DNA of 64,000 nt from Lichina pygmaea (taxonomy: Eukaryota; Ascomycota; Lichinomycetes; Lichinales; Lichinaceae), in assembly GCA_963422465.1 (NCBI GenBank), contig OY730174.1:2356001-2420000 (forward strand), in the 5' to 3' direction. The notes beneath the pieces were generated by a model. It was not told where the DNA came from and searched no databases. It saw only the letters and a program-made list of their open reading frames with translations. Shown here piece after piece: positions 1 through 11,040 of this stretch. Numbering within the stretch: position 1 is the stretch's first letter; each line of letters starts with the position of its first letter. Position numbers and translations under genes: made by a program.

Positions 1-97
1 CAGGCGCACTGTCGAGCGTCGCGTCTGACGGGACTAGTAGTATGTAATCAGCGTAACGAGTAGTCAAAGACCAAACAGGTCAAAGGGGGGAGCTTAC

Positions 98-893
98 CAG
101 GCTCCGCCTCCACGTGGGGAGGCTCGACGGCGGCAGGCACCAACGCGGGAGCCTCGCCGACGGGATCGTCATCCGCGGTAGCCTGCCCGTCGGGACCTTC
201 GACCGTGGGAGCCTCGCCGAAGGAGGCTACAACCACGGGAGGGTCGTCGCCCGGGGCTTGGGCCGCGGAAGCGTCACCGTCGGGGGCTTCGACCGCGGGG
301 CCATAGCAGGCCGGAGGACCGGGCGAGGGAGAGGCGAGGGCGACCGCCGAGACCACGCGAGATCTTCGTCGGACGTGCGACCGAGAAGGTGGCGGTGGTG
401 AAGCCGGGGCCGACGAGAGCGCGCGGCAAATCATCGTCGCGACCTCGACGACGACGAAGGCTACGGCACCGAGCGCGACCAGCAGCCAACCGAGGATCGT
501 CGTCGCCACCCCGGCGTTGGGGTGGTCGACGTGGCGCACGAAGGCGACCACACGACGGAACGGCCACGTCGACGAGACGAGGCCGACGAAGATGCCCAGC
601 AGGGCCGAACCGGCAGACGCGGGCATCGCCGCGAGCGCGGCGAAGACGTTGAGGTTGTAGTAGGCGTCGACCACATCGTCGACGGCCTCGTAGAAGATGT
701 CGAGGCCCCTGTCGACGAGGGCGACGACGACCGCGACGATGGCGGCCACGATCGGCATGGGGATGTTGGGCCGATGAGGAGGAGGGAGAGGTCGACGAAC
801 GCGGTGGTGTCGTCGTCCGAACATCGTCGGGGCGACGGGGCGAAGCGGAAACGGCGACGGTCGACGACCGCGGCGGTTTTGTTGTCCCAGCAT
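98..893 (-). CDS. Hydrophobic multi-span protein with acidic Pro/Gly/Ala tail, partial (3' end outside window)
   Basis: Not recognised. The frame is open from 965 down to 48, but the first ATG is at 893; alternatives are 824 and 758. An Arg/Pro-rich N-terminus is followed by three likely membrane segments: one starting PIVAAIVAVVVAL, one around ALLGIFVGLVSS, and one around ILGWLLVALGAVAFVVV. The tail is rich in Glu, Ala, Pro, Asp and Gly, with degenerate repeats of the type GEAP/EAPDG/EGPDG. A donor-like GTAAGCT lies at 97-91 on the minus strand, so the coding sequence probably continues through an intron beyond the left edge. A TATAAAA box lies about 200 bp upstream of the ATG. Composition is strongly GC-rich (many CGA/GTC/GAC codons), unlike the neighbouring spacers. 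A chance open frame in GC-rich DNA is possible, but the clustered hydrophobic segments argue for a real protein. Confidence 0.5.
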
Positions 894-1092
894 TGTGGCC
901 GAGGACGAGGGCGGACGAAGACGTCTGAAAGAAGTTGTCGTTTCGACAAGAAGAGGCGAAATCAATCGTGCTTCGACAGAGATCGAGAGCAGAGAAGACG
1001 GCGAGTTGTCGTCAGTCGAGTTTTGTTTTGCCGCGAGTGGTGAAGAGAGAAGAAGAAGAAGAAGAGGAAGAGAAGGTAAACAATGAACGGGC

Positions 1093-1099
1093 TTTTATA
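1093..1099 (-). promoter_or_regulatory. TATA box of the left-edge membrane-protein gene
   Basis: TATAAAA on the minus strand, 194-200 bp upstream of the ATG at 893 and in the right orientation. The intervening leader is purine-rich on the plus strand (GAAGAAGAAGAGG runs), which means pyrimidine-rich in the transcript, as is common in fungal leaders. Confidence 0.4.
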
Positions 1100-1272
1100 A
1101 GTTACCCGGCACGAGCCATAAGGTTTGATCCGATCTCAAATACCCCATTCCAAATATCTGAGGGGTCCAGTGCACCAGCGCAAAGCCGGGTAAGTAAACA
1201 ATGGCGAGCACGTGTCGACTCGGTCCGGCCCGCGTTTTCGGTTGCCGATAACTTTAATCCGGCGATTACGTC

Positions 1273-2054
1273 CGGAAGCTCGCGACAAAAGTATTCGCAA
1301 TCATTTGTATGGGGGCAACAAAAGTCGTGAGACACACCCGCATTTCTCCTGCTAATCTGAGTTCTTGTTGCTATTATCGCTGGTCCTCTTCTCCACCACC
1401 AGAATTCTTGGGTCTTGAGTCTTGTGACTAGTCATCTTCCCAGTCTGAGCTCTTGTCACTCTGCTACTTCTCTTCTTCTTCCTCTGATGCCACTACATCT
1501 TTGGGTCCTCATGAAGACTGTTGTTGACCTGGGGGGTGGGAGAGACCAGTCCTCGCTCGCTGCCAGAGCCGAGGTCACGTGAGAGAAGAGAATTTTCCTG
1601 TATATTAGACTGCTAGATCACGACACAGAGAATCAAGAGAGTCTTACGCGCTGGAAGCCTCTTCCGTACGGACGCTGACGCCGCACGCAGACCAGTCGCC
1701 TGGCCGCTCAACAGTCATGAGCTTGGAATCACAGATCACAGATTTGAATTGTAGCAGCCTTCGACAGATCCTTTCACAACTGTATTGGTGACTGAATTGT
1801 AGCTATGCTTGTACACATGCTGATGAATTCAATAGATAGTGCTGGAATGAAGAAAGACCTGTGAGATTGATGATATGATTCACAGGGACACTCTCCTCAA
1901 GAAGAGCAAGTACACATGCTTTCTGCACAATGCTGATGGTTTTGTTGCCCATAGTGTCAGTGATTTGGGTGGTGTCAGTGGGCAGGTTTGGGCGGTGATC
2001 TACAGTCTCGTCACTTTTTGGCGGGATTGCGAATACTTTTGTCGCGGGCTTCCG
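1273..2054 (-). mobile_element. Tc1/mariner-type DNA transposon, internally deleted copy 1
   Basis: The two ends form an inverted repeat of about 30 bp (left 1273-1302, right 2025-2054) that differs at one or two positions. The shared core is CGCGACAAAAGTATTCGCAA. TA follows the right end, as expected for Tc1/mariner target duplications; the left flank reads TC, so that side has changed. On the minus strand, near 1970-1805, a fragment reads ...ISIVQKACVLALLEESVPVNHI..., which matches the N-terminal helix-turn-helix of fungal Tc1/mariner transposases. Near 1445-1430 a second fragment ends in Asp/Ser-Trp-Glu-Asp-Asp-stop. The catalytic DDE/D core is absent, so this is a non-autonomous deletion derivative. 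The copy at 18143-18786 shares the ends and both fragments. A shorter, unrelated insertion may lie in its middle (about 1560-1790). Confidence 0.7.
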
Positions 2055-2273
2055 TACGCCCGCTACGTTACGTACTGTAGCGTTGTCTCTCGAGAGGTCG
2101 TCTTTCAAGCTAATTTTCACCTCCGATCCCAGTGCCACGCTGCCGCTGCGAAACGGCCCTAGCGCCTGATTCGACGGTGACACCCCCCCCCTTGCCCGCT
2201 TCCGTTTCGAGTAGCAGAGCTTCGTTCTCCTTCGGTCGGATCACCTGTCGATTGGAATATTTGCCGTCACGAA

Positions 2274-2820
2274 ATGCCGAGCTCGTGCAAGGATATAAGT
2301 ACGTTACGCCTTCGCTCGTTGCTCGCTCTTGCACCTCTTCGTCACTTGCCCATGTCGCAGCGGCGTTCCTTGTGAAGAATCCCCCTCTCTACGCAGACGG
2401 CATGGAGCTCGATCAACACCGTCCCAGTCACCTCCCAACTGCATTCCGTACCCAGCTAAACCGAACCTAGGGGAAGCCCTCGCGCTGTGTCTGCAGTCGT
2501 CCGACTGCGTGCTGATCGAGCGGAACAAACCCGCCGACTGTCTGCGTTTACCCCTGTACGACACCCTACCGACCCGCTGTCAACAGCTCAAGAGAGGCTA
2601 CGGCGAGTGTCGACGTGGCATGCTCGACATGCGCAAGCGCTTTCGGGGGAACTACCCTGTCTCGCTCAGCGCCGAGCTCGAGGGAAGCGGTATCAAGCCC
2701 GCTCAGGGAGGAGGCGGTCAACTCTACGCTGGACGGCCCCTTGGCAAGATGCCCGGCGAGACGGACGGGCGCGAGGATCAGAAGGACGACAAAAACGGAA
2801 AGGACGAAGAGGAGAGGTAG
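2274..2820 (+). CDS. COA5: Cytochrome c oxidase assembly factor 5 (PET191 family)
   Basis: Mitochondrial intermembrane-space protein needed for assembly of respiratory complex IV. There are two exons, 2274-2298 and 2471-2820 (124 aa); the 172-nt intron starts GTACGT and ends CCTAG. The tiny first exon encodes MPSSCKDI and joins to REALALC, giving the family's start with the first CX9C pair. Then come CLQSSDC, ADC, TRC and GEC, and the signature RRGMLDMRKRFRGN. The family is usually 70-125 aa; the tail here is a charged Gly/Lys/Asp/Glu-rich stretch not needed for the fold. The start was chosen because SCKDIRE is the canonical family N-terminus, whereas the frame open upstream in exon 2 has no ATG. 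The gene is convergent with WBP1, 323 bp downstream. Confidence 0.92.
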
Positions 2821-3143
2821 CGACGGGGGTGCCGGGGGATGATGGTTGCGTGACGCGAGCGATTTCTGACGTGTAAGATTCTGGTACGATGGCAACGACT
2901 GCGCGGCTCCTTTCACACAAAGCTCATTCTACCTTCTTCAGCACGAACAGTTCCATGGGTGTATGCCTACAATCATCGTCGGTAGAAGGGCGAGAACAAC
3001 AACGACAGCAGTCTATTCCATATCTACGGAGTACACCGCTCTGACTTCCCGAGCATTCCTGGCCAAATACACTTTTTGTTCCATTTATACCTCCAAGCTG
3101 GGTACATACAAAAGACACAAAGCAAGAATCGGCTGCTCTCGCT
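2821..3143. other. Intergenic spacer between convergent COA5 and WBP1
   Basis: 323 bp holding the two 3' ends. No ORF, repeat or RNA gene is seen. Confidence 0.6.
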
Positions 3144-4765
3144 CTACTGCAACTTCTTCTCGCCGACATTCCGCGGCGGTGCGCTGTACAGCCACAGGGC
3201 AACAAAGATCAGCCATGCGCCGATGGTTGTCCAGATCCCGGCGATCCAGACCCACGCGCCGCTGATGCGCCAACTACGTGGCCATTCGTCATGCGCAAAG
3301 TGTCGCACGGTCACAGTGCGCTTCTCGTCGACGCTAGTCAGGAAGGGCCGCTTATAGTTGACCCGGAAGGCGAAGATGCCGTGCTGATCTGGCAGCGTGA
3401 AACCCGCGGTGAAGATCGTCGAGTTGGCTGTTGTCTCTGACGGCTTCAGATTCAGTCGGTGGAACGGAGACAGCATGGTAAATTCTAGCTGTACTTCATC
3501 ATCTGCAGGTGGGTTGAAAGGCCGATAGTGATCGTAAGAGTATTCCGAGAGTTCGATGGAGAAGGTCTGGATATTTGTCAGCTGCATGGGGTTCGAGCTG
3601 ACGACACGAGTACTCACAGCGTCGTTCTTGACTCTATAGATTTTGGGGTTTGAATCGGCTGTGATCCCATTCGTCGCGTTCCTAGAATGTTCCTTCTTGC
3701 CATCGACGTCAAGATGATGCTCGACTCTCCCGACTTTGAGGACACCGATTTCTCTGAAGGCCCATGCCGAGATTTCCTTTGCGAAGGCTCTGTTTGCCGT
3801 TGCTTGCTTCCTTACTGCTTTCCCTTTACTGTCCACTCCCGAGCTGCTCTTGACCTGCGCGTCAAACCAGGTATTCTCGAGCATCTCGGCCGAGCCAAGC
3901 ACGACGAACCGAGCGGAGTTTCGCGCCTGCAGGGTTGAAACTAGCGACAGCTGCTGTCCTGTTGCGAACGGCTCTTCCACCGTGGCGGCGTCGTCTTTTG
4001 GATTGTATACGTAGGCAGTGCTGGGGGCTCGAACAACAGGAGCTAGCAGCGGGCTCTCATCTCCCAGTGTCTGTCCAACGCCGTGGGGAAATGCAAGGAC
4101 CTCTTCTTTACTACTCTCCCCTCCGAAATAGTTCGTGACGTCCGGCCGAATGGGTCCAGGTCGAGGTAAGACCAGCACATCGTGCTGCTCTGGTGCCGAC
4201 AGTTCGTCGTAGACAAAGTGGTCAACGACCAACGACGACCGATCTGGAGGAAGATGGATCTCCAGTTCCGACAACAAGGACGATATGGCTGATGGTGTAG
4301 GTGACGACGCCGACAACGCCGTCATGATATTTCCGTCCGCATTAAGGAACTTTAGGAAGAGCGCAGGCGTCAATGCCGGGCCAAGACCTGTAATTATCGC
4401 ATCAGCAATGCCAACCTCACACGCTACAGTCGGACGTGAAAAAACGAACCCTTCAGTTTCGACGGCAAGAGCAGGATGTGGTCATAAGCCCTTTCGCCCA
4501 GACGGAACAAAGAGAGCCTTTCGTTCTTAGGGGATTCGAAGGAGACAGCGTACCCTCGCCCTAGAGAATGATACTATCATCAGCCAACCAATTCGGTCCC
4601 ACGGCTTTACAAAGAGCATGTACCTTCGAGGTCCGACCAGAAACTCGAGTACTTGCTCCGTTCGCTCAAGTCGTCGAGAACAACCAACAGTCGTCTCCCG
4701 CTGGTGCTGACCGCCGCGGTAAGCGCGCACACCAAGGAAAGCAAAAGAAAGTGGAGCGACCGCAT
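3144..4765 (-). CDS. WBP1: Oligosaccharyltransferase 48-kDa subunit (WBP1/OST48/DDOST)
   Basis: Essential subunit of the ER oligosaccharyltransferase that moves the dolichol-linked glycan to Asn-X-Ser/Thr. Exons: 4765-4624, 4560-4450 and 4387-3144, giving 498 aa, close to the family norm of 430-480. Introns are 63 and 62 nt. The first about 20 residues form a signal peptide (RSLHFLLLSLVCAL). They lead into RRLLVVLDDLSERSKYSSFW, then SDLEGRGYAVSFESP and HILLLPSKLKGLGPALTP after splicing, all typical of the family. Near the C-terminus there is one membrane helix (WIAGIWTTIGAWLIFVALWLY). The protein ends ...EKKLQ, a dilysine KKxx ER-retrieval signal as in yeast Wbp1. It shares a 478-bp divergent promoter with the complex I subunit gene. 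Confidence 0.96.
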
Positions 4766-5243
4766 GGCTGAGGGATGGATCGAGTCGCTGCCGGAACTGG
4801 CTCCTCTCTGCTCGGGATTTACAAACCGCTCAGCGGAGCCGGGGCGCGAGTTGTCGCAAAGGTCGAGCCGACAAATCTGGCGGCTTTGGCGGACGGTGAT
4901 TGTGATGACTAAGCACTCTGATCCCGAGTCTCGTACGGTATGGGCTTCCATGCAACAATGTGACCGTTGAAGCTATCGATCGAATGGCATCCGGATAGGT
5001 ATCTAGAGCTGAGGGTCTATTGGACAAGTTAGTAGGCTCTCCTTCCGCTCGTCGTGCCCAGATCCAGGGTGTTGTCCTCAGACCCCGAATCTCACAACTC
5101 CATTCTCGCTGCTGAGTCTCCAACAATAACCGACTCTTCTATCCGCAGCCGGAGGCTTTCCAAATCCCGTTGATCAATCGTCAACCCTCTAATCGCCACT
5201 ACTACCTGCAGTTGGTCAGTATCCACCATCCTAGGCCTTGGAA
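4766..5243. promoter_or_regulatory. Divergent promoter between WBP1 and the complex I 9.5-kDa gene
   Basis: 478 bp between two ATGs facing outwards. No clear TATA box is seen on either strand. Open frames crossing it are antisense shadows. Confidence 0.5.
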
Positions 5244-5745
5244 ATGTCCTTCAAACCAGACTTCTGGCGCACGCCTATCCGATACCTCCGATGGGCGGCA
5301 TTTGAAAAACCCGCCATATTCTGGTCCTGCGCCCTGGCTTCTCTGGGACCTGTCGCGATGGCCGTGATACCGCCTATTCGTCACCGCCTAGGGGACCCTG
5401 ATCGGGAAAAGATTCCGCTGACATACCCCAGTGAGTCTGATCTCTACTTGTATTGACGGGTCGCCGTCGGCAAGCTTGGCGTATAGAAGGGGGTCGAGGG
5501 CAAAAGAGAGACCGTTTGAGGAAGACAGAACGAGCTGTCGAGATGACGAATTTGCGCAAGAAAGAGGACATCGCGGGGAACGGCAGATGCTTCTCAAACA
5601 ATATACCCTACGCCCAAGCGCTAACTCTTCTACCTTGAAAGTCCCTCCCGGCCCTCGCCGAATCCCACCTGGTTTTGATGATCCATCAGAATCCACAACC
5701 GGAAGGGCGTCATCCGCTACGGCCTCCACTTCTCCATCCACTTGA
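5244..5745 (+). CDS. nuo9.5: NADH:ubiquinone oxidoreductase 9.5-kDa subunit
   Basis: Accessory membrane subunit of mitochondrial complex I, known from filamentous fungi. Exons are 5244-5430 and 5642-5745, giving 96 aa, the normal family length. The 211-nt intron starts GTGAGT. The start MSFKPDFWRTPIRYLRWAA is almost the family consensus. A single membrane span follows (FWSCALASLGPVAMAVIPPI), then RLGDPDREKIPLTYPI. Splicing joins TYP-I to PPGPRRIPPGFDD, the expected C-terminal motif. A short Ser/Thr tail follows, longer than in many homologues. An upstream in-frame ATG would add only two residues and is less likely. Confidence 0.93.
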
Positions 5746-6876
5746 GCCCACCACCAACCAAGAATGAACCTTTCTCCTTCCAACCAAACATGACAAATCT
5801 CTCATGGGTCAATGTCATCATAAGCATGCCGTCCAAAGCAATAAATCATCGTCGCCATCTTCATTTTTTTATTCCCTTAGTACGAGGAATCATCAGGCGC
5901 AGTTGAGCGGCGGTCATCAGCTTGTACTATCCTTCTTCACGCCTGTTCATTCTGTTTATCCTTCCAACTCAGTCACCATAGCAGTTATCTTTCCTTTTAC
6001 ACGACAGCAGAGCTCATCACATGAGCTTTTGAGCAGCTACCTTGTATGCCACGGGACTGGGCCAGGGGACGTCTCGTTTCATGTAAATGTACATCTCCAC
6101 CAGTTGCTCTTCCCAGCTTGATCAAAGCCAGACGAGCAGTCTAGCCTGACATTTGCGGTGAAGCTCACGCTGCTGCGCCTCTCTGCGCCTGACCCTTTGA
6201 CAACAGGCGATTTCCATGAAGAACGTTGATTGAAATGTCAAAGCTGAAACTCACTCCTCGTCGACCGTCCAAGAAACATCGATACCTTCTGTCCTGTTCG
6301 TCCAGTTCAACGCGATATACTAATCCCATCCAACCCCGTGTGTCTAAGTATTCCAGTCTGATATATCTACACAATCACAAAGCCAAGCTTCACCTTCCAT
6401 CGAACAGCAGCTCACTCCAGCGTTGCATGTTCCATACGACCCTCGATTCACCGCCGTTGACCCGTCGAGAGATAAGGGCGTCAGAAAGCTTCACAGAGTG
6501 AAGATTACTATCCCAAACCCAGTCGAATATGCTTTCATCCAATCCATTCCATCCATTCATTCATTTTTCCGGCGCATTTATCCAGCGCATTCCTCCAGCG
6601 AAAGCCCCCCCCCCCCCCCCCCCACCACCAAAAAAAAAACTCACGTCTCTAGCCAGGTCGACGCCATCGTTTCTCTCCCAGAACCACTTGGATTTATTCC
6701 GCGCTTCGAACAAATGGCCGTTGAGGGAAGTAACAAGAAAGTGAAGAACAAATGGAGCTCGTCTCCAGGGAGACGGTTAACGTACCGTCGACCAAGAAAG
6801 CAATGGACCAAGAAAGTAACGGACTGAACCAAGGAGCTGGTGATGTTGAGAACGTGAGCAAGAGAGAGAGAGAGAA
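5746..6876. other. Intergenic spacer with a C19 homopolymer
   Basis: About 1.1 kb without a supportable gene. It holds an uninterrupted run of 19 C at 6605-6623 followed by an A-rich stretch, and a short AG repeat near 6861-6874. The open frames here have no family features. Confidence 0.5.
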
Positions 6877-7530
6877 AGGAGACAGTACATTGTATTGTAT
6901 TGAATTCCTACCCCATTCCAAAACTAGCTAGCTAGATTATGCTGGGTTATCTGTACAACTGGTAAGGAAACCTCTGGGTTAGGTGGCCTGCATACTGGTT
7001 CATGTCTTTGAAAAGACTGAACCAGTTTAATCTGGCTTTCAAACTCCACTATTCACACTCTAATATCTAGAAGTTTTCTTTCTACCAGTCACTACAAGAT
7101 TTCCTTTTGCTACATCCTCTAGTCACCCCCAGTCTTCAGTTTTTATTCCTCTAAAGGTTTTCTGAAGAAAATCACTCTTAGCTAGAAGATCTGCATGGCT
7201 GAAAAGCTACTATCAGTGTAAGAATCAAATAAAAAATAAAAAAAGGTGGCCTGCGCCTAGCCCTAGGGCAAAACCCTTCCCTGCAGTCCCTACATAGGGA
7301 CCCCCCTGCCGAGATGCTGTCGAACAAGAAAGGTGGCTGAGAGCAGCCACACCAGAGCCGGTCTAGAGCCCCAGGAGACCTGGGGAAGGATGTCGAGCCG
7401 AAGGAACCACGCCGTCCGGGCGGCTGCTGCCCGATGGTTAGTAGTCAGCACCTGGAGGTCATTAGTGGTGGTGGTGCTGCGCAGCACCCGGCGCTCCCTA
7501 CTGAAGCGGGGGCAGTAGGAGACAGTACAT
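6877..7530 (-). mobile_element. Retroposed LINE/SINE-like insertion with 14-bp target duplication
   Basis: The 14-bp direct repeat AGGAGACAGTACAT flanks the insert exactly (6877-6890 and 7517-7530). The 626-bp insert (6891-7516) read on the minus strand ends in a short ATACA-type tail, (AATAC)n, touching the duplication. This is as expected for target-primed reverse transcription by a LINE. The 5' half (7516-7240) is GC-rich; the 3' half (about 7230-6891) is AT-richer, so the element looks like a composite or internally deleted derivative. The 10-mer GGTGGCCTGC occurs at both borders of the AT-rich part. No reverse transcriptase is encoded, so it is non-autonomous. Assignment to the Tad-like fungal LINE clade is only inference. 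Confidence 0.6.
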
Positions 7531-7962
7531 ACCCACAGTAATATGAATCTTACGACCGGAGCTCGACATCGGCCTTCACCTGAGATATAATTTCGTGAAG
7601 ATGTACGTTGGGAGAGAGGAGACTCGATAGGGGGAAAAGAGCTTGCGGTTGTATTTCACTCGCCCGTGCCCTTTGGGGGGGGGGGGGGGGGGGGGGGGGG
7701 TGGGGGTTCTTCTCGATTTGTGTCCAGCTCTAGATACAAAAGACCGTTCGATATTGTTCAAGCGATGAACCAAGACAGGTTTTCGCGGCGTGACGTACAA
7801 GAAGATGTTTTCGTCGAAGAGTACGAGACGTACATGGAGAGGGCTCAGAGAAGAGAGAAACGGAGGTGAAGGAAGGGAGTGGAACGAGAGATGAACGGCG
7901 GACTTGTATTAGATTGTCGGAGGATACGGCGCTCTCACTTCTGGCCGTATTGCACGGCAGAG
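7531..7962. other. 3' flank of the BTB gene with a G26 run
   Basis: Contains an uninterrupted run of 26 G (7675-7700) followed after one T by five more G. No gene is supported; the open frame through the run is an artefact of poly-glycine coding. Confidence 0.5.
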
Positions 7963-9458
7963 CTAGACAGGGGTTGCATGCATGCGAAGTCGATATACAT
8001 CGCTATCTCCGCCGTCCCTCTCCCCTTGTTCTTGCTTTCCCCTTTCATCCCTCTTCTCCGTCTTTTCGTCGTCGATGTCGTCTCGGCGACGACCGTCCCT
8101 TTTGTCCTTCGCCGCCTGGTTATCATCGTCATTGCCTCGGCGATGTAGATCGTTATTGCTTGCACCTAGACGGGACTCGTACACGCTGGACGCATTCGAG
8201 CCGTCCCATTGTTCGTCTTCGGTTTCGTCCGGGTCGACGGGAGAGGGTTTCTCCCACGGCAAATCCTCCTTGCCCACCTGACAGCATGTGAGATATGGGG
8301 TCCCTTTCTCCTGGACGTCGATCAGGGCGCGGTTGATGAGGATTTCGGCCACCAACACCTTGACGTCTTCTTTGATGGTACTCAAGGCTGTCGCCAGAGC
8401 CTGAACCCCCTTGGGAGTCATTGGGAATCGTTGATGATATCGCTCCTGAGCACGCCGGTCTAGATAGGCGTACCCTGCTGCATCCAGCTGACGATACAGC
8501 CTGGCTCCGCCGTCTATCGAGTTGCGTCCTCGATCTTCGCAGATGGCCTGCGCGAACCAGTGCCGAAAGAGAGAGACCGCCATCCAGAGGTAGATGTCAC
8601 TGCTGTACGACGTTTGGCCAGGGTTGAAATCCACCGTGCGGTTGAGAACCTGTGGGTAGTAGCTCGCGATGCGAACCTCGATCATACCCTTTCGGGCATG
8701 AAGCTCGCCATGTTTCTTTTGGCAAAGCAAACGGATTTCATCGCGCAAGTCCGAGCGGACCCCTTCGGACATAGCAGGCCACCGCCCGACCAGGTGGATG
8801 ATCGCTTCTCTGAAGATCGTCGGGGACTCGAGGCGCAGACCAAGCTCGGACCAAGGGGCAGGGTTGGCTGCGATAGCATCAAATAGCTGTCGGTGTTTAC
8901 GAAGAAGGGCGAGATCGATTTTGTCAGCAATGTGAGTAACGGCATCATGCACTTCGGCAACAGCAAGCAAGCTTCCGCAACTCTGGATGAGGCGTTCGAA
9001 GGTGGACTCGTCGAAGTCGGGTATGATGTTATAGAAGGCTTTGAAGAGGTTGTCGTAGTGCCTGTAGATCTCTAGTGCAGATCTGCCACCCTCGAGCTGG
9101 GGGATGAAAAGGCGGTTTGATTGTCCGTTGGAGCCCTGGGCGTATAATCAGCGTTGAGAGCTCGGCGGTGAATGACGGGTAGCAGTTTTCCTACCCTGAG
9201 AAAGAATTTCCCGAACCAACCACCCTCTTCGCTCGTGAACTCGATGTACGAACGAGCCGACTTTGCGTCTTTCTTTCTCTTCGTCGGAACCTTGACAGCG
9301 GCCGCCTGGCTCAGAAGCTCTCCGAAGATTTTCGAGCAACGTCGGAGGACCACTGAATGGAGTTGATAGATCCTCGTCGCAGTGATGGTGATATATACAT
9401 CGCCGTCGTTGAAGACTGGGAAACTTGTTCTGTCGTAGCGCTGACGCAGAGAATCCAT
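7963..9458 (-). CDS. BTB/POZ domain protein
   Basis: Exons are 9458-9195 and 9135-7963 (478 aa), with a 59-nt intron GTAGG...CCCAG. The N-terminus reads SLRQRYDRTSFPVF, then NDGDVYITITATRIYQLHSVVLRRCSKIF. This is the dimerising BTB fold of a fungal family in which BTB proteins often act as adaptors for cullin-3 ubiquitin ligases. Splicing joins FGKFFLR to GSNGQSNRLFIPQLEGG, restoring the rest of the domain (YRHYDNLFKAFYNIIPDFD). The middle (LVGRWPAMS, QVLNRTVDFNPG) resembles the alpha-helical region of fungal homologues. The C-terminal 100 residues are disordered, rich in Asp, Arg and Lys. A CTTGCAG acceptor-like sequence lies just upstream of the ATG, so a short 5' exon or leader intron is possible. 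Substrate and partner are unknown. Confidence 0.8.
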
Positions 9459-10890
9459 TGCGAAGGTAGCTATCTGCAAGTGTATGACCCTGGATCACCT
9501 GCACATACGTAGAACAATAATTCAACTGCTCACACAGAAAGCGACAGAATTTAGCACAGAGGGCTTTCTGGCGACGGCGAATACCACTGACCACAGCTGA
9601 GCAGTAAATTGATGGCACGTGCACCAGATTTAGTCAACCCAGTAACAATGTTTCCTTCACGTGTATAAGTATAAAGCAGTATGTTAGGATCAGCTATCGT
9701 GAGAATATGCAAGCCTGAGAATGTACACGATATTGCTCAGTTGCAAGCAAGCTCAGAGAAGGTAAAGGTCGAAGAAACGAAACATAGCCCCACTTCTGAG
9801 GATAGTGTAGGGCCAATTGACCCAAGCAAAAGGTTGCTGAATACAGTCGTTCTATGATTTGCGGATAGGAGAAGGCTGCATAGCTATCGGGACACATTTA
9901 CCCAATGCAAAGATGTTATAGGACAACGTTCTTTGGAGACTGGCTAGAGCCGGGATCTTTCAGAGCACGATATCGCAAAGAGATACAGCAAAGCCCTGCA
10001 TGCGAATACTTGCATGGTACTGGAGATTGCAATACCCAGATCAATACATTGATCAAAATCTGAAAGCTGCTCCAGTCCTCGAACATCCTCCCACAGCGTT
10101 CGCGTCTAAGCTAAAGAACATTGGCTTCGACTTGGAAGCAGAAAGAAGCAAGAAAAACTATCTCTCTGGGATGATAGCCGGGGAGACACTATCCAGATTG
10201 CTGATTGCTGAGAGAATCCACAGCACTGATCCTGGATTTATCCAGGCTGAGATTTCTTATCTGATTCGACCGACCAAGGATTAGGTTGATTGTCCACTCA
10301 TGCTTCTGGTCTAGACGGAGGCGGGCCACCAGCTGTTTCGCAGATAGCCAGGTGACCTTATTGATCATTGATCAGGATAACTTGCTGGCTAGTTTTGGGA
10401 GAGGATAGATCTATACTCACTCGTGGAGCATCACCAGGTCGAGTCTTTTTCGCAGCATTGAAAACAGTCAAGTCGATATCAGGGCTGTCTGACGACCATC
10501 TTGAAGCACGATCAAGGAGATGTTGCAGGCTGCGGTATGGTAACTGAGCTGGTCTTCATACAGCAGAACAGCTTTCATCCCCGAAAAACATGGCCCATGG
10601 CGCGCCAGTTCGGTTGGTGTTAGTGCTTCAGCTTAGAAGGAGACAAGCTCCTTCTAAGGGATAGCACAGGCCAGCAGACAACGTAGGAGAGGGTGCTACT
10701 GCTGATGTTTTGTAGACAAAGTTGTTTTGTTTCTGCACGCAGCAGGCCCCCTCCAGGTAAATGATGTACAGGAAGAATGTAATCAGGAAAGAATCCTGGC
10801 CACGGCACCGATGTCGATGCAAGGGAGTCCTGACGAAATTAAGGCGCAGATGAAAATCTGACCAAGGATACGTACAGAGGCCTGACTGAC
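9459..10890. other. Gene-poor spacer
   Basis: About 1.4 kb with AT-richer composition than the genes. One ATG-started frame of 94 codons (10000-10284) has no recognisable motif and no splice context. It may be chance or a decayed gene. Confidence 0.4.
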
Positions 10891-10893
10891 GGT

Positions 10894-10911
10894 CACGTGT
10901 TTAGTCACGTG
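10894..10911. promoter_or_regulatory. Paired CACGTG (E-box/Cbf1-type) sites
   Basis: Two CACGTG palindromes 12 bp apart (10894-10899 and 10906-10911), each preceded by GT(C). A related half-site CCACGTC and a GGACGTG follow within 25 bp. CACGTG is bound by bHLH factors in fungi (Cbf1, Pho4-like, SREBP-like). The pair lies about 140 bp upstream of the small candidate ORFs at 11041-11289 and far from the flanking conserved genes. Confidence 0.35.
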
Positions 10912-11040
10912 CATTAGTCCTACCACGTCAGAAGGACGTGATAGTTATTTTACGTAAAGAAGAGACTTGGCATACGTAATTAATTACACCAGTCTCGTAG
11001 CTCAACAGAACAGGAGACCTTTCACCCCTTGATGCTCCTC

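Noticed and set aside
2448-2470. A 23-nt micro-intron (GTACCC...CCTAG) that would start COA5 at the ATG of 2402
   Set aside because: It gives PTAFREALALC without the first conserved Cys. The 172-nt intron from the exon at 2274-2298 gives the canonical MPSSCKDIREALALC.
10000-10284. 94-codon ATG frame
   Set aside because: No motif, no splice or promoter context, AT-rich composition. Kept only as a note in the spacer.
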